DNA of 64,000 bases from Glutamicibacter sp. MNS18 (lineage in GTDB: Bacteria; Actinomycetota; Actinomycetes; Actinomycetales; Micrococcaceae): assembly GCF_026107515.2 (NCBI RefSeq), contig NZ_JAPCHW010000017.1, positions 1-64,000 on the forward strand, read 5' to 3'. The notes under the pieces are model-generated. The model made no database searches, was not told the DNA's origin, and saw nothing but the letters and a program-made list of their open reading frames with translations. Numbering within the stretch: the stretch's first letter is position 1; the number at the start of each line of letters is the position of its first letter. A program made the translations under genes and the position numbers. Positions 43,359-52,293 of this stretch are shown here, in pieces.

Positions 43359-44951
43359 CTAGTTCCCCGGGTTCCAGTACCGGTTGCGGCGCGGTTTCTG
43401 TTCGGGATCGATGTGCTTGGGCATGACCACGTACGGCAGCCCGTCGATCACCACCACCTGGATCTCCCCGTTGTCCGCCGCATGATGGTGCGAATCGCAC
43501 ATCGGGCCGAGGTTGTCCATGGAGGTGGTACCGCCCAGGTACCACGGCTTGATGTGGTGGATCTGCAGCCGTCCGGGCGGCGCGCAGCAGCCGGGCACCA
43601 GGCACCCGCGATCGCGGGCCAACACCATTTCGCGCATCGCCGGTGGCACCAGCCGATACGCTCTGCCATAGTCCAGCAGCTGCCCCTTGGCGTTGAACAC
43701 CGCGGAGATGATGTCGGCTTCGCAGAGCAGATGGCGCAGTTCCCCTGCCGGGAGGTTGATGCCATGGGCGGTTTGCGCGTGCCCTTCGGCCAGTTTCCTC
43801 AGGTCCTCCACCTGCAGGTGGACCACCAGTCGTGGCCGGATTTTCTTGCGGGCCCCCGAGTCGGTGGGCATACTGCCAACGAGGTCCATCAGGGCGCTGA
43901 GCGCCCGTTCCGCCGGGGTGGGCTCCAACCCGGGCTGTTCCGGATCCCAGCGGGCCGAGTCCTCCACGTCATCGGGCAGGAAATCCGGGCGCTCGGCCGG
44001 TTCGGCGGGGGCATCGTCGTCCGGGGACGTGTTGCGGGCCGCCTGTCCGGCTTCGGTGCGCGGATTGTTGGCTTGGGCGATGGCCGATTCAAGGCGTTCG
44101 GCATCGGCCAGCCCCACCCGCAGCAGGTATTCACGGCAACGCGGGTTGCGCACCGGCAGCCGGTGCAGGCCCAGCCGCAGCGCCGCACGGGTACTGGTTG
44201 CGGCATCCGCTGCCGCATCGTTGACCAGGGTCTTGACCAGCCGTTCGGATTCGCGGGCGGTGGGACGCCGGCGCAGGACCTCGGCGGCATGTTCCTCCAC
44301 GGTGCGCCCGTCGGCGTGGCGCAGGGTGGGAGCGCACGGTATCCCGTCGAAGGAGGTATCCGCCGGTTCGTGTTTGGCCAGCTGGCCGCTGGCGGCACGG
44401 ACCTGCTCGGGGTTGTACCCCGGGTCGGCAAAGAGCGTGGCCAGGTGCGGAAAACGCGGGGGGAGCGGGGAACCGGCCGCGTCGCGCCGCCCCACCAGAT
44501 CCCCGGCATCCAGCACCTGCTGGCGGGCCTCCGGAAAGGGGATATGCAACCAGGCGGCCAGCAGCTCGGCCGGGTTCTTGAAGCTGGGGCGCCCGCTGCA
44601 ACGGCGGGCCGGCCGGGCGGGATCCGCGGCGCGGGTGCGCAACTGCTCGTATTCGGCCGGGTCCAGCTGATGCGCATTGGTGGCGGCAACCCGGTCCGCG
44701 GCGGTCAGGGCCATCCGGGTGGCCTGGTGTTGCAGGCCCCGGGCGGTGCCGGCCAGTTCCAGGGCCAGCCGCGGGTCATCGGTACCGGCCAGCGCATCGC
44801 CCAGGACTGCGAAGAGTGCCCCGGCGGCGGAAGCCAGTTGCCGCCAGAGTTCCGGGTCCTCGTCGGGGCGCACCGGGGTCCCGTTGCGGTGCAGCGCCTC
44901 GATCAGCTGCTGCAGCCCGCGCAGGTCGGTGTCCGGTGTGCTGGTTAACAT
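43359..44951 (-). CDS. DUF222/HNH endonuclease domain protein (13E12 type)
   Basis: 530 aa from the ATG at 44951 (MLTSTPDTDLRGLQQLIEAL). An N-terminal DUF222 helical region (about 35-330) is followed by a Pro/Glu/Asp-rich linker and a C-terminal HNH nuclease module: CLVPGCCAPPGRLQIHHIKPWYLGG, then NLGPMCDSHHH. The two Cys pairs bind zinc. These proteins are multi-copy in Micrococcaceae and Mycobacterium. They are sometimes regarded as mobile, and their cellular role is unclear. No intron or repeat borders are visible here. Confidence 0.9.
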   Translation of the reverse strand: MLTSTPDTDLRGLQQLIEALHRNGTPVRPDEDPELWRQLASAAGALFAVLGDALAGTDDPRLALELAGTARGLQHQATRMALTAADRVAATNAHQLDPAEYEQLRTRAADPARPARRCSGRPSFKNPAELLAAWLHIPFPEARQQVLDAGDLVGRRDAAGSPLPPRFPHLATLFADPGYNPEQVRAASGQLAKHEPADTSFDGIPCAPTLRHADGRTVEEHAAEVLRRRPTARESERLVKTLVNDAAADAATSTRAALRLGLHRLPVRNPRCREYLLRVGLADAERLESAIAQANNPRTEAGQAARNTSPDDDAPAEPAERPDFLPDDVEDSARWDPEQPGLEPTPAERALSALMDLVGSMPTDSGARKKIRPRLVVHLQVEDLRKLAEGHAQTAHGINLPAGELRHLLCEADIISAVFNAKGQLLDYGRAYRLVPPAMREMVLARDRGCLVPGCCAPPGRLQIHHIKPWYLGGTTSMDNLGPMCDSHHHAADNGEIQVVVIDGLPYVVMPKHIDPEQKPRRNRYWNPGN

Positions 44952-44980
44952 GCACCCAGTGTGCCCGGGCCGCGCCCGGT

Positions 44981-45610
44981 TCAGCGGCCGGCGGGGAAAT
45001 CTGTGGATAAGTTCCCGCGGCGGGCCAGGACGCTGGCCAGCTGGTCGGCGATGGCTGCGGTCCAGGCCGGGATCACCAGCCGCCCGACGCCGAGCAGCAC
45101 GAACAGCACCGTGGTGGCCTCGGCGGAGTTGCTGGCCAGCAAGGTGGCCAACGACATCAGCAGTCCCATGGCCAGCCCGGCGATCCAGCCCGGGCCGCGG
45201 CGGCCACGCAGGATGAACCAGCCGGTGAGCATCAGTAGCGGTAGCAGGAATCCGCACGCGGTCAGGTAGCCGGAGTAGGCGCCGGTAAGGTCCAGGGAGC
45301 GGAGCAGGAACCAGTCGCCGTATTCGATGCCGCCCAGCACCGGGGCCTTGAGCAGGGCATCGAGCAGCAGTGCCGCCAGGACCAACCCCAGCCCCCACCC
45401 CTTGGCGGTGCCGGTGCCCGGCAACAGCGCCCAGCAGCAGGCCAGCACCAGTACCCGCACCGCCCACAGCGTGACCACCAGGAAGCTGCCGCCGGCCAGC
45501 ATCAGGTGGGCCAGCCCCAGCGCCGAGTTGGCCACCAACCCGATGAGCAGGACCAGCCAGAGCAGGATCGCTCGCGGGGAGAGGTTCAGGCGTTGTGGCT
45601 GCGGGCTCAC
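44981..45610 (-). CDS. Multi-helix membrane protein, unknown function
   Basis: 209 aa from the GTG at 45610, with AGGAGA 9 bases upstream. The frame is open further upstream without a better start. About six hydrophobic helices are visible, for example ILLWLVLLIGLVANSALGLAHL and YLTACGFLLPLLMLTGWFIL. A cytosolic C-terminal tail is also seen. No family is recognised. It lies between the NatAB exporter (132 bp upstream) and the HNH gene (29 bp downstream) on the same strand. Confidence 0.7.
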   Translation of the reverse strand: MSPQPQRLNLSPRAILLWLVLLIGLVANSALGLAHLMLAGGSFLVVTLWAVRVLVLACCWALLPGTGTAKGWGLGLVLAALLLDALLKAPVLGGIEYGDWFLLRSLDLTGAYSGYLTACGFLLPLLMLTGWFILRGRRGPGWIAGLAMGLLMSLATLLASNSAEATTVLFVLLGVGRLVIPAWTAAIADQLASVLARRGNLSTDFPAGR

Positions 45611-45742
45611 TGGGTGGTGTCTCCTGTGCTCGGGGGGCGGGGTGGGGCGGCGCTGACGCGGCCCCGGTTCATCGTCCGCCAGCTTAACCCGGCCGGCTGT
45701 GCCCGCGCTGGGTGACACCCCGGGCCAGCCGGCCGCGGTGGG

Positions 45743-46909
45743 TCAGTCCTCGAGTTTCAGCGCCTTGCGCAGGGTCAGTGCCCCACCGGTGTGCATCACC
45801 GCGCGGCGGTAGATGCGTTCGGCGAAGACCAGCACCAGCCAGCAGAAGCCGAGCACGATGAGCAGCGAGAGCACCGGCTCCCACCAGGGCACGGTCCCGG
45901 TCAACAGGCGGATCGGCATGGCCACCGAGGAAACGATCGGGACATAGGAGGCGATGACCAGCACCGTGCCCTTGGCGTAGATGCCCACGAACAGGATCGC
46001 GATCAGCAAGGTGACCACCGGGCCGGAGGACTGCTGCAGGTCCTCGGTGCGTGCGGCCAGGGCGCCCAGGGCCGCCCAGAAACCCGCGAGCACCAGGAAA
46101 CCGGCCAGGAAGAAGACGACGAACCAGGTCGCCACCTGGAAGACCACACCCAGGAACGGGATCTGCACCGGGGAGAGCCAGGCGGCGCCCAGCCCCACGC
46201 CCAGGAAGACCAGCAGCTGGCCGAGGGCCAGGATGATGTTGCCCAGGATCTTTCCGGCCAGCAGGTCGCGCAACCTGATGGCGCTGGCCAGGATCTCCAC
46301 CACGCGGTTCTGCTTCTCCTCGATCACCGAGTTCGCGATCGGCATGCCGAAGATCAGCGCGGCCATGTAGAACAGGAAGGAGAAGATGAACGCCATGGCC
46401 TGGATCATCGAATTGCGTTCGGCGTCGCCCTCGAGCAGTTCGACCGAGACCAGGTCCGTGCCGGGCAGCTGCTCGGGGTTGATTCCGGCCGATTCCAGCA
46501 TCCGGGTGGTGAGCACCTGCTGCGCGGCGGCATCCAGCAGGCCGGTCAGCTTTCCAGGGACCTCCTCCCGGCCCTGGATGACGAACCCGCCGTCGGCCCC
46601 GGCGGAGAGCACCGCGGTGAGCTTGCCGTCGGCCAGGTCGGTTCGGGCCCGCCCGGCGTCGATATTCTGCACCGACAGGTCCACGTCATCGGGCTGGTCC
46701 TGCTGGGCCTGGTAGAGCACGGCCAGGGACAGCTCGTCGCCGCCGGCCACCGAATAGTTGGCGGTGCGGTTGGCCAGGAAGGAAGTGACCACGATGGAGC
46801 CGATGATCAGCAGCACGGTGATCAGGGTGGAAATGATGAAGGCCTTGTCGCGGACCTTGGTTTCGACTTCGCGCAGGGTGACGGTCAGCCAGGCTGGGGT
46901 GCTGTTCAT
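45743..46909 (-). CDS. ABC-2 type exporter permease (NatB-like)
   Basis: 388 aa from the ATG at 46909, which overlaps the ATPase stop by 4 bp. Layout: one N-terminal helix (AFIISTLITVLLIIGSIVVTSF), a large extracytoplasmic domain of about 130 residues, then about five helices from residue 175 (MIQAMAFIFSFLFYMAALIFGM). NSVIEEKQNRVVEILASAIRLRDLLAGKILG is the ABC2 family signature. It probably exports sodium or a drug with the adjacent ATPase. Confidence 0.92.
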   Translation of the reverse strand: MNSTPAWLTVTLREVETKVRDKAFIISTLITVLLIIGSIVVTSFLANRTANYSVAGGDELSLAVLYQAQQDQPDDVDLSVQNIDAGRARTDLADGKLTAVLSAGADGGFVIQGREEVPGKLTGLLDAAAQQVLTTRMLESAGINPEQLPGTDLVSVELLEGDAERNSMIQAMAFIFSFLFYMAALIFGMPIANSVIEEKQNRVVEILASAIRLRDLLAGKILGNIILALGQLLVFLGVGLGAAWLSPVQIPFLGVVFQVATWFVVFFLAGFLVLAGFWAALGALAARTEDLQQSSGPVVTLLIAILFVGIYAKGTVLVIASYVPIVSSVAMPIRLLTGTVPWWEPVLSLLIVLGFCWLVLVFAERIYRRAVMHTGGALTLRKALKLED

Positions 46910-47787
46910 CGGATAACCTCCCGGTAGATGTCGGCCAGGGTGGGGCGGTGCAGGGAGAACTCCAGGACCCTGCCACGCTGCAGCGACTCGGTGAGCACCT
47001 GGTGGGCGATGTGCGGGGAGTCGAAGCGGATCAGTGCCTCGGGCCCGGAAATGTCCAGCGCCTGCACCCCGGGTACCTCGCGCAGCCACCCGGTATCGCC
47101 GTCCAGCACCAGCCGGTGCTTGTCCGCGTGGTTCTCGCGCAACGTCTCGGCCGGCCCGCTGGCCACCACCGTGCCATCCTGGATGATCACCAGGTTCTCG
47201 ACCAGGGTTTCGAGCAGGTCCAGTTGGTGCGAGGAGAACAGGATCGGCACCCCGCGGGTGGCGTAGTCGCGCAGGATCGAGCTCATCGCATCCACCGCCA
47301 GCGGGTCCAGCCCGGAAAACGGCTCGTCGAGTACCAGCACCGCCGGATCGTGCAGCAGGGCCGCGCTGACCTGGACGCGTTGCTGGTTGCCCAGTGACAG
47401 GGATTCGAGCTTGGCCTTGGACCGGTCGGCCAGGCCGAAGCGTTCGAGCAGGTCCAGTGCGCGTTGGCGGGCCAGCGGGCGGCTGAGCCCGTGCAGCGAG
47501 CCCAGGTAGACGAGCTGGTCGATGACCGGTTGGCGGGGGTAGAGCCCGCGTTCCTCGGGCATGTAGCCGAAGTCGGGGCGGGTAGTGGCGCCCAGCTCCT
47601 TGCCGTCCAGCCGCACGGTGCCGCCATGGGCGGTGAGCAGACCCATGATGATACGCATGGTGGTGGTCTTGCCTGCCCCGTTGGCGCCGACGAATCCGGT
47701 CAGCGCGCCGCGCGGTACGTCGAAACCGACATCGCGCAGGACCGGACGGTCCCCGAAGGACCGTGTGATGCTCTCCAATTGCAGCAC
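46906..47787 (-). CDS. ABC transporter ATP-binding protein (NatA-like)
   Basis: 293 aa. Walker A GANGAGKTTT is at 34-43, signature LSLGNQQRV at about 129-137, Walker B VLVLDEPFSGLD, and H-loop SSHQLD. The signature variant LSLGNQ is normal for this exporter group. The C-terminal 70 residues form the DUF4162-type domain. It is coupled to the permease by ATGA overlap. It lies 87 bp after the response regulator on the same strand, so the two-component system probably controls it. Confidence 0.94.
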   Translation of the reverse strand: MLQLESITRSFGDRPVLRDVGFDVPRGALTGFVGANGAGKTTTMRIIMGLLTAHGGTVRLDGKELGATTRPDFGYMPEERGLYPRQPVIDQLVYLGSLHGLSRPLARQRALDLLERFGLADRSKAKLESLSLGNQQRVQVSAALLHDPAVLVLDEPFSGLDPLAVDAMSSILRDYATRGVPILFSSHQLDLLETLVENLVIIQDGTVVASGPAETLRENHADKHRLVLDGDTGWLREVPGVQALDISGPEALIRFDSPHIAHQVLTESLQRGRVLEFSLHRPTLADIYREVIR

Positions 47788-47874
47788 GCTGTGCTCCTTG
47801 TGGTGTGGTAGCCGTTTCCTTGGCTTCCAGCCTAGGAAACCGGCGGGCCGGGCGGCTCACGCTTCAGGATGAAA

Positions 47875-48528
47875 CTATTGGATGAGTCCGGCCCGGTGGG
47901 CGAAAAGCACCGCCTGCACCCGGTCGCGCAGGTTGGTTTTGGCCAGCAGGTTGGACAGGTGGGTCTTGACCGTTGCCTCGCTCAACCCCAGCTGGGCGGC
48001 GATCTCCTGGTTGTTGCCCCCGGTGGCCAGCAGGGCCAGCACCTGCCGCTCCCGCTCGGTCAGGCTCTGCAGCAGCTGGCTCTCCGGCCCCGGTTCGGCC
48101 GGTCGGCCGGCGGTGCGGCGCCGGATGAGCTTGAGGGTGACCTCCGGGGCCAGCAGCCCGTGCCCGGCCGCGACCTGGTGCACCGCATGGATCAGCGTTT
48201 CGGGTTCGGTGTTCTTCAGCAGGAATCCGCTGGCCCCGGCGTCCAGCGCGTCGAACAGGTAGTCGTCGCGGTTGAAAGTGGTCAGCACGATGATCTTGGC
48301 GGCGGTGTCGCGCACCAGCTGTCCGGTGGCCGCGATCCCGTCCAGCTCGGGCATCTGGATGTCCATCAGCACCACCTCGGGCCGCAGTTCGGTGACCGTG
48401 CTGATCGCCTCGTACCCGGTGTTCGCGGTGCCCACCACGCGAATCAGCGGGTCGGTTTCCAGCACAAGTTTGAGGCTGGAAACGATCAGCGGCTGGTCGT
48501 CGGCGATCACGACGCGGATGGTGTTCAT
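47875..48528 (-). CDS. LuxR/NarL-type response regulator of the NatAB-like exporter
   Basis: 217 aa. The receiver domain has acidic pair Asp10/Asp11 and phospho-acceptor Asp56 (VVLMDIQMPELDG). The LuxR HTH at the end reads LTERERQVLALLATGGNNQE with SEATVKTHLSNLLAKTNLRDRVQAVLFAH. The start ATG overlaps the kinase stop (ATGA). It is likely the activator of the ABC genes downstream. Confidence 0.94.
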   Translation of the reverse strand: MNTIRVVIADDQPLIVSSLKLVLETDPLIRVVGTANTGYEAISTVTELRPEVVLMDIQMPELDGIAATGQLVRDTAAKIIVLTTFNRDDYLFDALDAGASGFLLKNTEPETLIHAVHQVAAGHGLLAPEVTLKLIRRRTAGRPAEPGPESQLLQSLTERERQVLALLATGGNNQEIAAQLGLSEATVKTHLSNLLAKTNLRDRVQAVLFAHRAGLIQ

Positions 48529-49892
48529 GCTTCCAGCCTAGTGGCAGGCTCGGAAGTCACGCGCAACCGGGCGCGGGTGCGCCAACCGCGTTCGGCGCGT
48601 GGCCCGATCTCCACCTCGCCGTGATGCAGCTTGGCCCGTTCGCGGATGCCGCGCAACCCGAATCCGGATCCCCCGGTGCCCGGGCGGGCCCGCCCCTCGT
48701 CGGTGACCTCGACCTCCACCCAGGTACCGGCGTCGTCGGTGCCCGAACGCAGGGTCAACCGGGCACTCCGGGCGGTGGAATGGGTGCGTACATTGGCCAG
48801 CGCCTCGGAACTGATCCGGTACAGCGCCAGGGACAGGCCCTGCGGCAGGGTGGTGAGGAAATCCGGGCGGTGTTCGGCCCGGGTGAGCTGGACGCTGAGC
48901 CCCAGCCCGGCCTGGTGGGCGATGAGCCGGTCCAGCTGGGCCAGCGAGGGTTCCGGATGCCGGGTGCCATGCAGCTCCTGTTGCCCGCCGCCGCCCTGGG
49001 GTTCGCGTAGCACTCCGAGCAGCGCCCGGGTTTCGGCCACGGCGTTGCGGGCCGAGCCCTCGATGCCGCGCATCAGCTCGGCGGCCTTGGCCGGGTCGCG
49101 CTCCTGGACCATGCGCGCGGCGGAGGCCTGGACACCCACCGAGGAGATGTGGTGGGCGATCACGTCGTGCAGCTCCCGGGCGATGCGCAGCCGTTCCTCG
49201 CTGACCGCGCGAGCGGCCAGTTCCTGGGCCTGGGCGGCGATCCGTTCGGCCTGCGCGGCCACCAGCTGGTTGGCGTAGGCGTTGGACCAGCTGGTCAGGC
49301 CGAGGAAGATGGCGCCGCCGAAGTACAGCAGGTTCACCATGAAGGTGTAGAGCGGCAGCGCGGTCAGCGGATCCAGCGCACCGGCCGGGTCCTGGACCAG
49401 CTGGCGTCCGGTGGCGCTGAGCAGGTCCGAGGTGAAGAAGGAGAGCACCAGCCACAGGCCCATGGCCAGCAGCACCACACCCAACCCCGTCCACAGGGCC
49501 CGGCGGTTACGCGCCCAGGCGATCGCGGAGTAGAGCGCCAGGAAGTAGCCCAGCTGGGCGCATAGCTGCATGGCCACGATGGCGGTGTCACCCACCCCGG
49601 CGACCATGAACGCGGCCGAGGAGAAGAGCATGATCAGTATCGGCCAGCGCCGGCGCAGCATGAGCGGCAGCACCAGCGAGGCGGTGACCAGGTAGGCCAG
49701 CGGGCGGGAGACCGCGGTATCCGCTTCGGTGAGCGACTGGACCAGTTCCTGCATCAGCAGGGCCAGTGCCAGGAAGGCCAGGGCGGCCAGCACATCGCGC
49801 CGCAGGCCCTGCGCATCGGGGGCCGGGCGTTCCCAGTCGCTGGGTGGAAGCGAGGGCACACGCCGGTGCACCAGATCGGCAAGTCGGGACAT
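48525..49892 (-). CDS. Sensor histidine kinase (DesK/NarL-partner type)
   Basis: 455 aa. About six hydrophobic helices lie between residues 33 and 200. HisKA_3 contains RIARELHDVIAHHIS with phospho-acceptor His242. The HATPase shows SEALANVRTHS and GSGFGLRGIRERAKLHHG, but the central DDG-type segment reads TDEGRARPG. No extracytoplasmic sensor domain is visible. It is the first gene of the kinase-regulator-ABC set and divergent from the thioesterase gene. Confidence 0.93.
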   Translation of the reverse strand: MSRLADLVHRRVPSLPPSDWERPAPDAQGLRRDVLAALAFLALALLMQELVQSLTEADTAVSRPLAYLVTASLVLPLMLRRRWPILIMLFSSAAFMVAGVGDTAIVAMQLCAQLGYFLALYSAIAWARNRRALWTGLGVVLLAMGLWLVLSFFTSDLLSATGRQLVQDPAGALDPLTALPLYTFMVNLLYFGGAIFLGLTSWSNAYANQLVAAQAERIAAQAQELAARAVSEERLRIARELHDVIAHHISSVGVQASAARMVQERDPAKAAELMRGIEGSARNAVAETRALLGVLREPQGGGGQQELHGTRHPEPSLAQLDRLIAHQAGLGLSVQLTRAEHRPDFLTTLPQGLSLALYRISSEALANVRTHSTARSARLTLRSGTDDAGTWVEVEVTDEGRARPGTGGSGFGLRGIRERAKLHHGEVEIGPRAERGWRTRARLRVTSEPATRLEA

Positions 49893-50006
49893 GGTGGCAT
49901 CCTTGGGCGGTCGGCAGCTGCTACCACAGCACCTTACCGCCCGGGCTGCGCCCGCGGATGGGCCTGGCGGATTACGCCAAAGGTGGCAGGTGGCTGGAAG
50001 AAGTGG

Positions 50007-50020
50007 TTACCGAGCGGTAA
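50007..50020. promoter_or_regulatory. 14-bp palindromic operator candidate before the thioesterase gene
   Basis: TTACCG and CGGTAA flank AG, 10 bases before the thioesterase ATG and 115 bp from the divergent kinase start. Compact symmetric sites of this kind are typical of TetR-family repressors. No such regulator is adjacent. It overlaps the region where the ribosome site would be. Confidence 0.4.
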
Positions 50021-50029
50021 TGTGACGGT

Positions 50030-50581
50030 ATGCACATGATTTTTCGTATCTTCGCCCTGCTGCTGGCCGGCCGCAAACGCCCGCGGATCTCGATGCTGGA
50101 TGTGGGCAGCGTGCCGATGCGCGCGACGCTGACAGACATCGACTTCGCCGGGCACATCAACAACGGCATGTACTTCTCCATCTTCGACCTGGGGCGTTTC
50201 GACCTGATGTTCCGCTCCGGGGTGTGGGCAACGATCCGGAAGAACAAATGGAGCCCGGTGGTGCAGGCGGAGATGATCACCTTCCGCAAATCGGTGAAGC
50301 TCGGCACCCGCTTCAGCCAGGAGACCCGGCTGCTGGGCCTCGACGAGAAGTGCGTCTACTTCGAACAGCGGATCGTGGTGGACGGGGAGATCTACGCCCG
50401 GGGCTACATCGCCACCCGGATGGTCTCGAAGTCCGGCCCGGTGCCCAATGAGAAGATCCTGGCCGCCGCCGGGGTGAGTCTGCCGGCGGACCGGCAGGTG
50501 CCCGAATGGATCACCACCTGGCGGGAGAACAGCTCCCTGCCCGGGGCCCGCAAACCGGCGCCGCACCGCTGGCTGGGCTGA
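50030..50581 (+). CDS. Acyl-CoA thioesterase-like protein, single hotdog (4HBT/Them6 type)
   Basis: 183 aa. The hotdog domain carries the 4HBT-style segment DIDFAGHINNGMYFSIFDLGRFDL, where Asp and the following NN/Y match the active-site helix. FRKSVKLGTRFSQETRLLGLDEKCVYFEQR provides the central strands. It hydrolyses a small acyl-CoA or acts as a thioester-binding protein. Convergent with trpF. The ribosome site is poor; an ATG two codons later is possible. Confidence 0.85.
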   Translation: MHMIFRIFALLLAGRKRPRISMLDVGSVPMRATLTDIDFAGHINNGMYFSIFDLGRFDLMFRSGVWATIRKNKWSPVVQAEMITFRKSVKLGTRFSQETRLLGLDEKCVYFEQRIVVDGEIYARGYIATRMVSKSGPVPNEKILAAAGVSLPADRQVPEWITTWRENSSLPGARKPAPHRWLG

Positions 50582-50603
50582 CCCGGCCAGGTTGCGGGCG
50601 GCT

Positions 50604-51224
50604 CTAGGCCTTGGCAGCCGCGATGAACCGGGCGATCAGGGTCCGGTCCTTGACCCCGCGGGAGGATTCGACGCCGGAGGAGACATCGGCCCCGGTGGCC
50701 CCGGACAGCTGCAGGGCGCGGGCCACATTGGCGTGGGTGAGCCCGCCGGCCACCAGCCAGCTACGGCCCGCTGCCAGCGGGCGCACGGCCGCATAGTCCC
50801 AGCTTTCCCCGCTGCCGGGCACCGCGGCGTCGATCAGCAACAGGTCCTCACCCCAATCGGTGAAATCCGCGGCCGCCGCATCCATGCGCACCGCGCGGAT
50901 GGCCCTGAACCCGGCGGCCTGCACCGCGGCGATATCCTCCGGGGTGCGGGCCCCATGCAGCTGGATCCAGCCCAGCCGGGCCGCGCCGGCCAGTTCGATG
51001 GCCCGCTGCACCGGTTCGGAGCGGAAGACCCCGACGGTGGCCACCGTATCGGGTACCGGGCCCACCAGCCCGGCGGCCTGCGCCGGGGTGACTTCCCGCG
51101 GCGAGGCGGTGAGCACAAAACCCAACGCGTCGGCACCGTGTTCCAGTGCGGTGTCCACATCCGCGGCGGTTGACAACCCGCAGATCTTCACCAAGGCGCT
51201 GCTGCCCAATCTAGATGACCTCAT
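50604..51224 (-). CDS. trpF: Phosphoribosylanthranilate isomerase
   Basis: 206 aa from an ATG at 51224 that overlaps the end of the thioesterase gene by 14 bp. A TTG at 51209, with GAGGT 9 bases upstream, is an alternative start. The family motifs are present: VKICGLSTAADVDTAL (catalytic Cys), GADALGFVLTASPREVTPAQA, LGWIQLHG and LLIDAAVPGSGESWDYA (catalytic Asp). It catalyses step three of tryptophan synthesis. No other trp gene is in the window, which is unusual because most actinobacteria use the bifunctional PriA instead. Confidence 0.92.
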   Translation of the reverse strand: MRSSRLGSSALVKICGLSTAADVDTALEHGADALGFVLTASPREVTPAQAAGLVGPVPDTVATVGVFRSEPVQRAIELAGAARLGWIQLHGARTPEDIAAVQAAGFRAIRAVRMDAAAADFTDWGEDLLLIDAAVPGSGESWDYAAVRPLAAGRSWLVAGGLTHANVARALQLSGATGADVSSGVESSRGVKDRTLIARFIAAAKA

Positions 51225-52209
51225 TGGCGGTAGGGGCCGGGGAGCCGGCATCGGCCAGGTGGGTGGGGGTGTAGCCGCCCGGCGCATTGGCGCGGATCGC
51301 CACCAGGGCCCGGGCATGATCCCATAACGCCCGGTCCTCGGTGCTGACCGGTTCCCAGCGCGGAACCGCCACCGCCGTGCCGGTCTCGTCGCGGGCCACC
51401 ATCACCGTCAGGCAATAGGTGGTCAGCTGCATGTCCCGGGTCTTGGGGTCGCCCGAGCGCACATGCACCGCAATGTGCATGCCCTTGGTGCCGGTGTAGA
51501 CCAGTCGCGCCTCGACCTCCACCAGGTCCCCGATCAGCAGCGGGCGGTAGAAGCGGATGCCGCCGGAGAAGACCGCCACCGCATCCAGCCCGCAGTACCG
51601 GGCGGCGCACAGGGAAGCGGCCTGGTCGATCCATTTCATCACGATCCCGCCGTGCACCTTCCCGCCCCAGTTCACGTCGTTGGGCTCGGCCAGGAATCGC
51701 AGGATGATCCGTTCGGCGGTTCCGTCGCCGGTGTACTGCTGGCCCTTCATCTCCGCCACGATCGCGTCGCGGATGCCGATGCGGGCCAGCGCCTGCTCCC
51801 GGCGTTCGGCCTGCAGGGCGGTTGCCGGGGTGAAGGCGGGCACCGGGCGGGATTTGCCCGCCTCATCCACGGCCACGAAGATCACCAGGCAGGTGGTGGA
51901 GGTGCGGGTCCCGGTGCCGCGCAGGTCGCGGAAGGAAACCTCGGTGTACACGTGCATGGAGGAGGTGCCGGTGTACACGATGCCGGCGGTGACCTCCACC
52001 AGGTCCCCGGAACGCACCGGGGCGGCAAAGTGGATGTTGCCCACATACGCGGTGACGCAGTAGCTGGAGGCCCAACCCACCGCGGCGGCGTAGGCGGCCT
52101 TGTCCACCCATTCAAGTACCGTGCCGGCCTCCACGGTGCCGGACAGGCCCACATCCATCGGGGCGGCCAGGAACCGGAGCGTGATCTCATGCGGGCGTGC
52201 GTTATCCAT
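51211..52209 (-). CDS. Acyl-CoA thioesterase, two hotdog domains (acyl-CoA hydrolase/BACH type)
   Basis: 332 aa from the ATG at 52209; an in-frame ATG 14 codons upstream is possible. Two similar domains are seen. The first has ITLRFLAAPMDVGLSGTVEAGTVLEWVDKAAYA and the second has RFLAEPNDVNWGGKVHGGIVMKWIDQAASLCA. The Asn-Asp pair with the following helix, seen in the second copy, carries the usual active-site residues. It hydrolyses acyl-CoA esters. It overlaps trpF by 14 bp and diverges from the ABC gene. Confidence 0.9.
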   Translation of the reverse strand: MDNARPHEITLRFLAAPMDVGLSGTVEAGTVLEWVDKAAYAAAVGWASSYCVTAYVGNIHFAAPVRSGDLVEVTAGIVYTGTSSMHVYTEVSFRDLRGTGTRTSTTCLVIFVAVDEAGKSRPVPAFTPATALQAERREQALARIGIRDAIVAEMKGQQYTGDGTAERIILRFLAEPNDVNWGGKVHGGIVMKWIDQAASLCAARYCGLDAVAVFSGGIRFYRPLLIGDLVEVEARLVYTGTKGMHIAVHVRSGDPKTRDMQLTTYCLTVMVARDETGTAVAVPRWEPVSTEDRALWDHARALVAIRANAPGGYTPTHLADAGSPAPTANEVI

Positions 52210-52293
52210 TGCACCAGTGTCCAGTACCGGTATGTGCCCACGCAATTGCATGACATCGCCCCGGGCCGCGGCCACCCGGCCTACCATGGAGGG

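Noticed and set aside
43359-44951. HNH protein as a marker of a mobile element or homing intron
   Set aside because: DUF222/HNH proteins are ordinary chromosomal genes in this family. No terminal repeats, target duplication or interrupted gene is visible.
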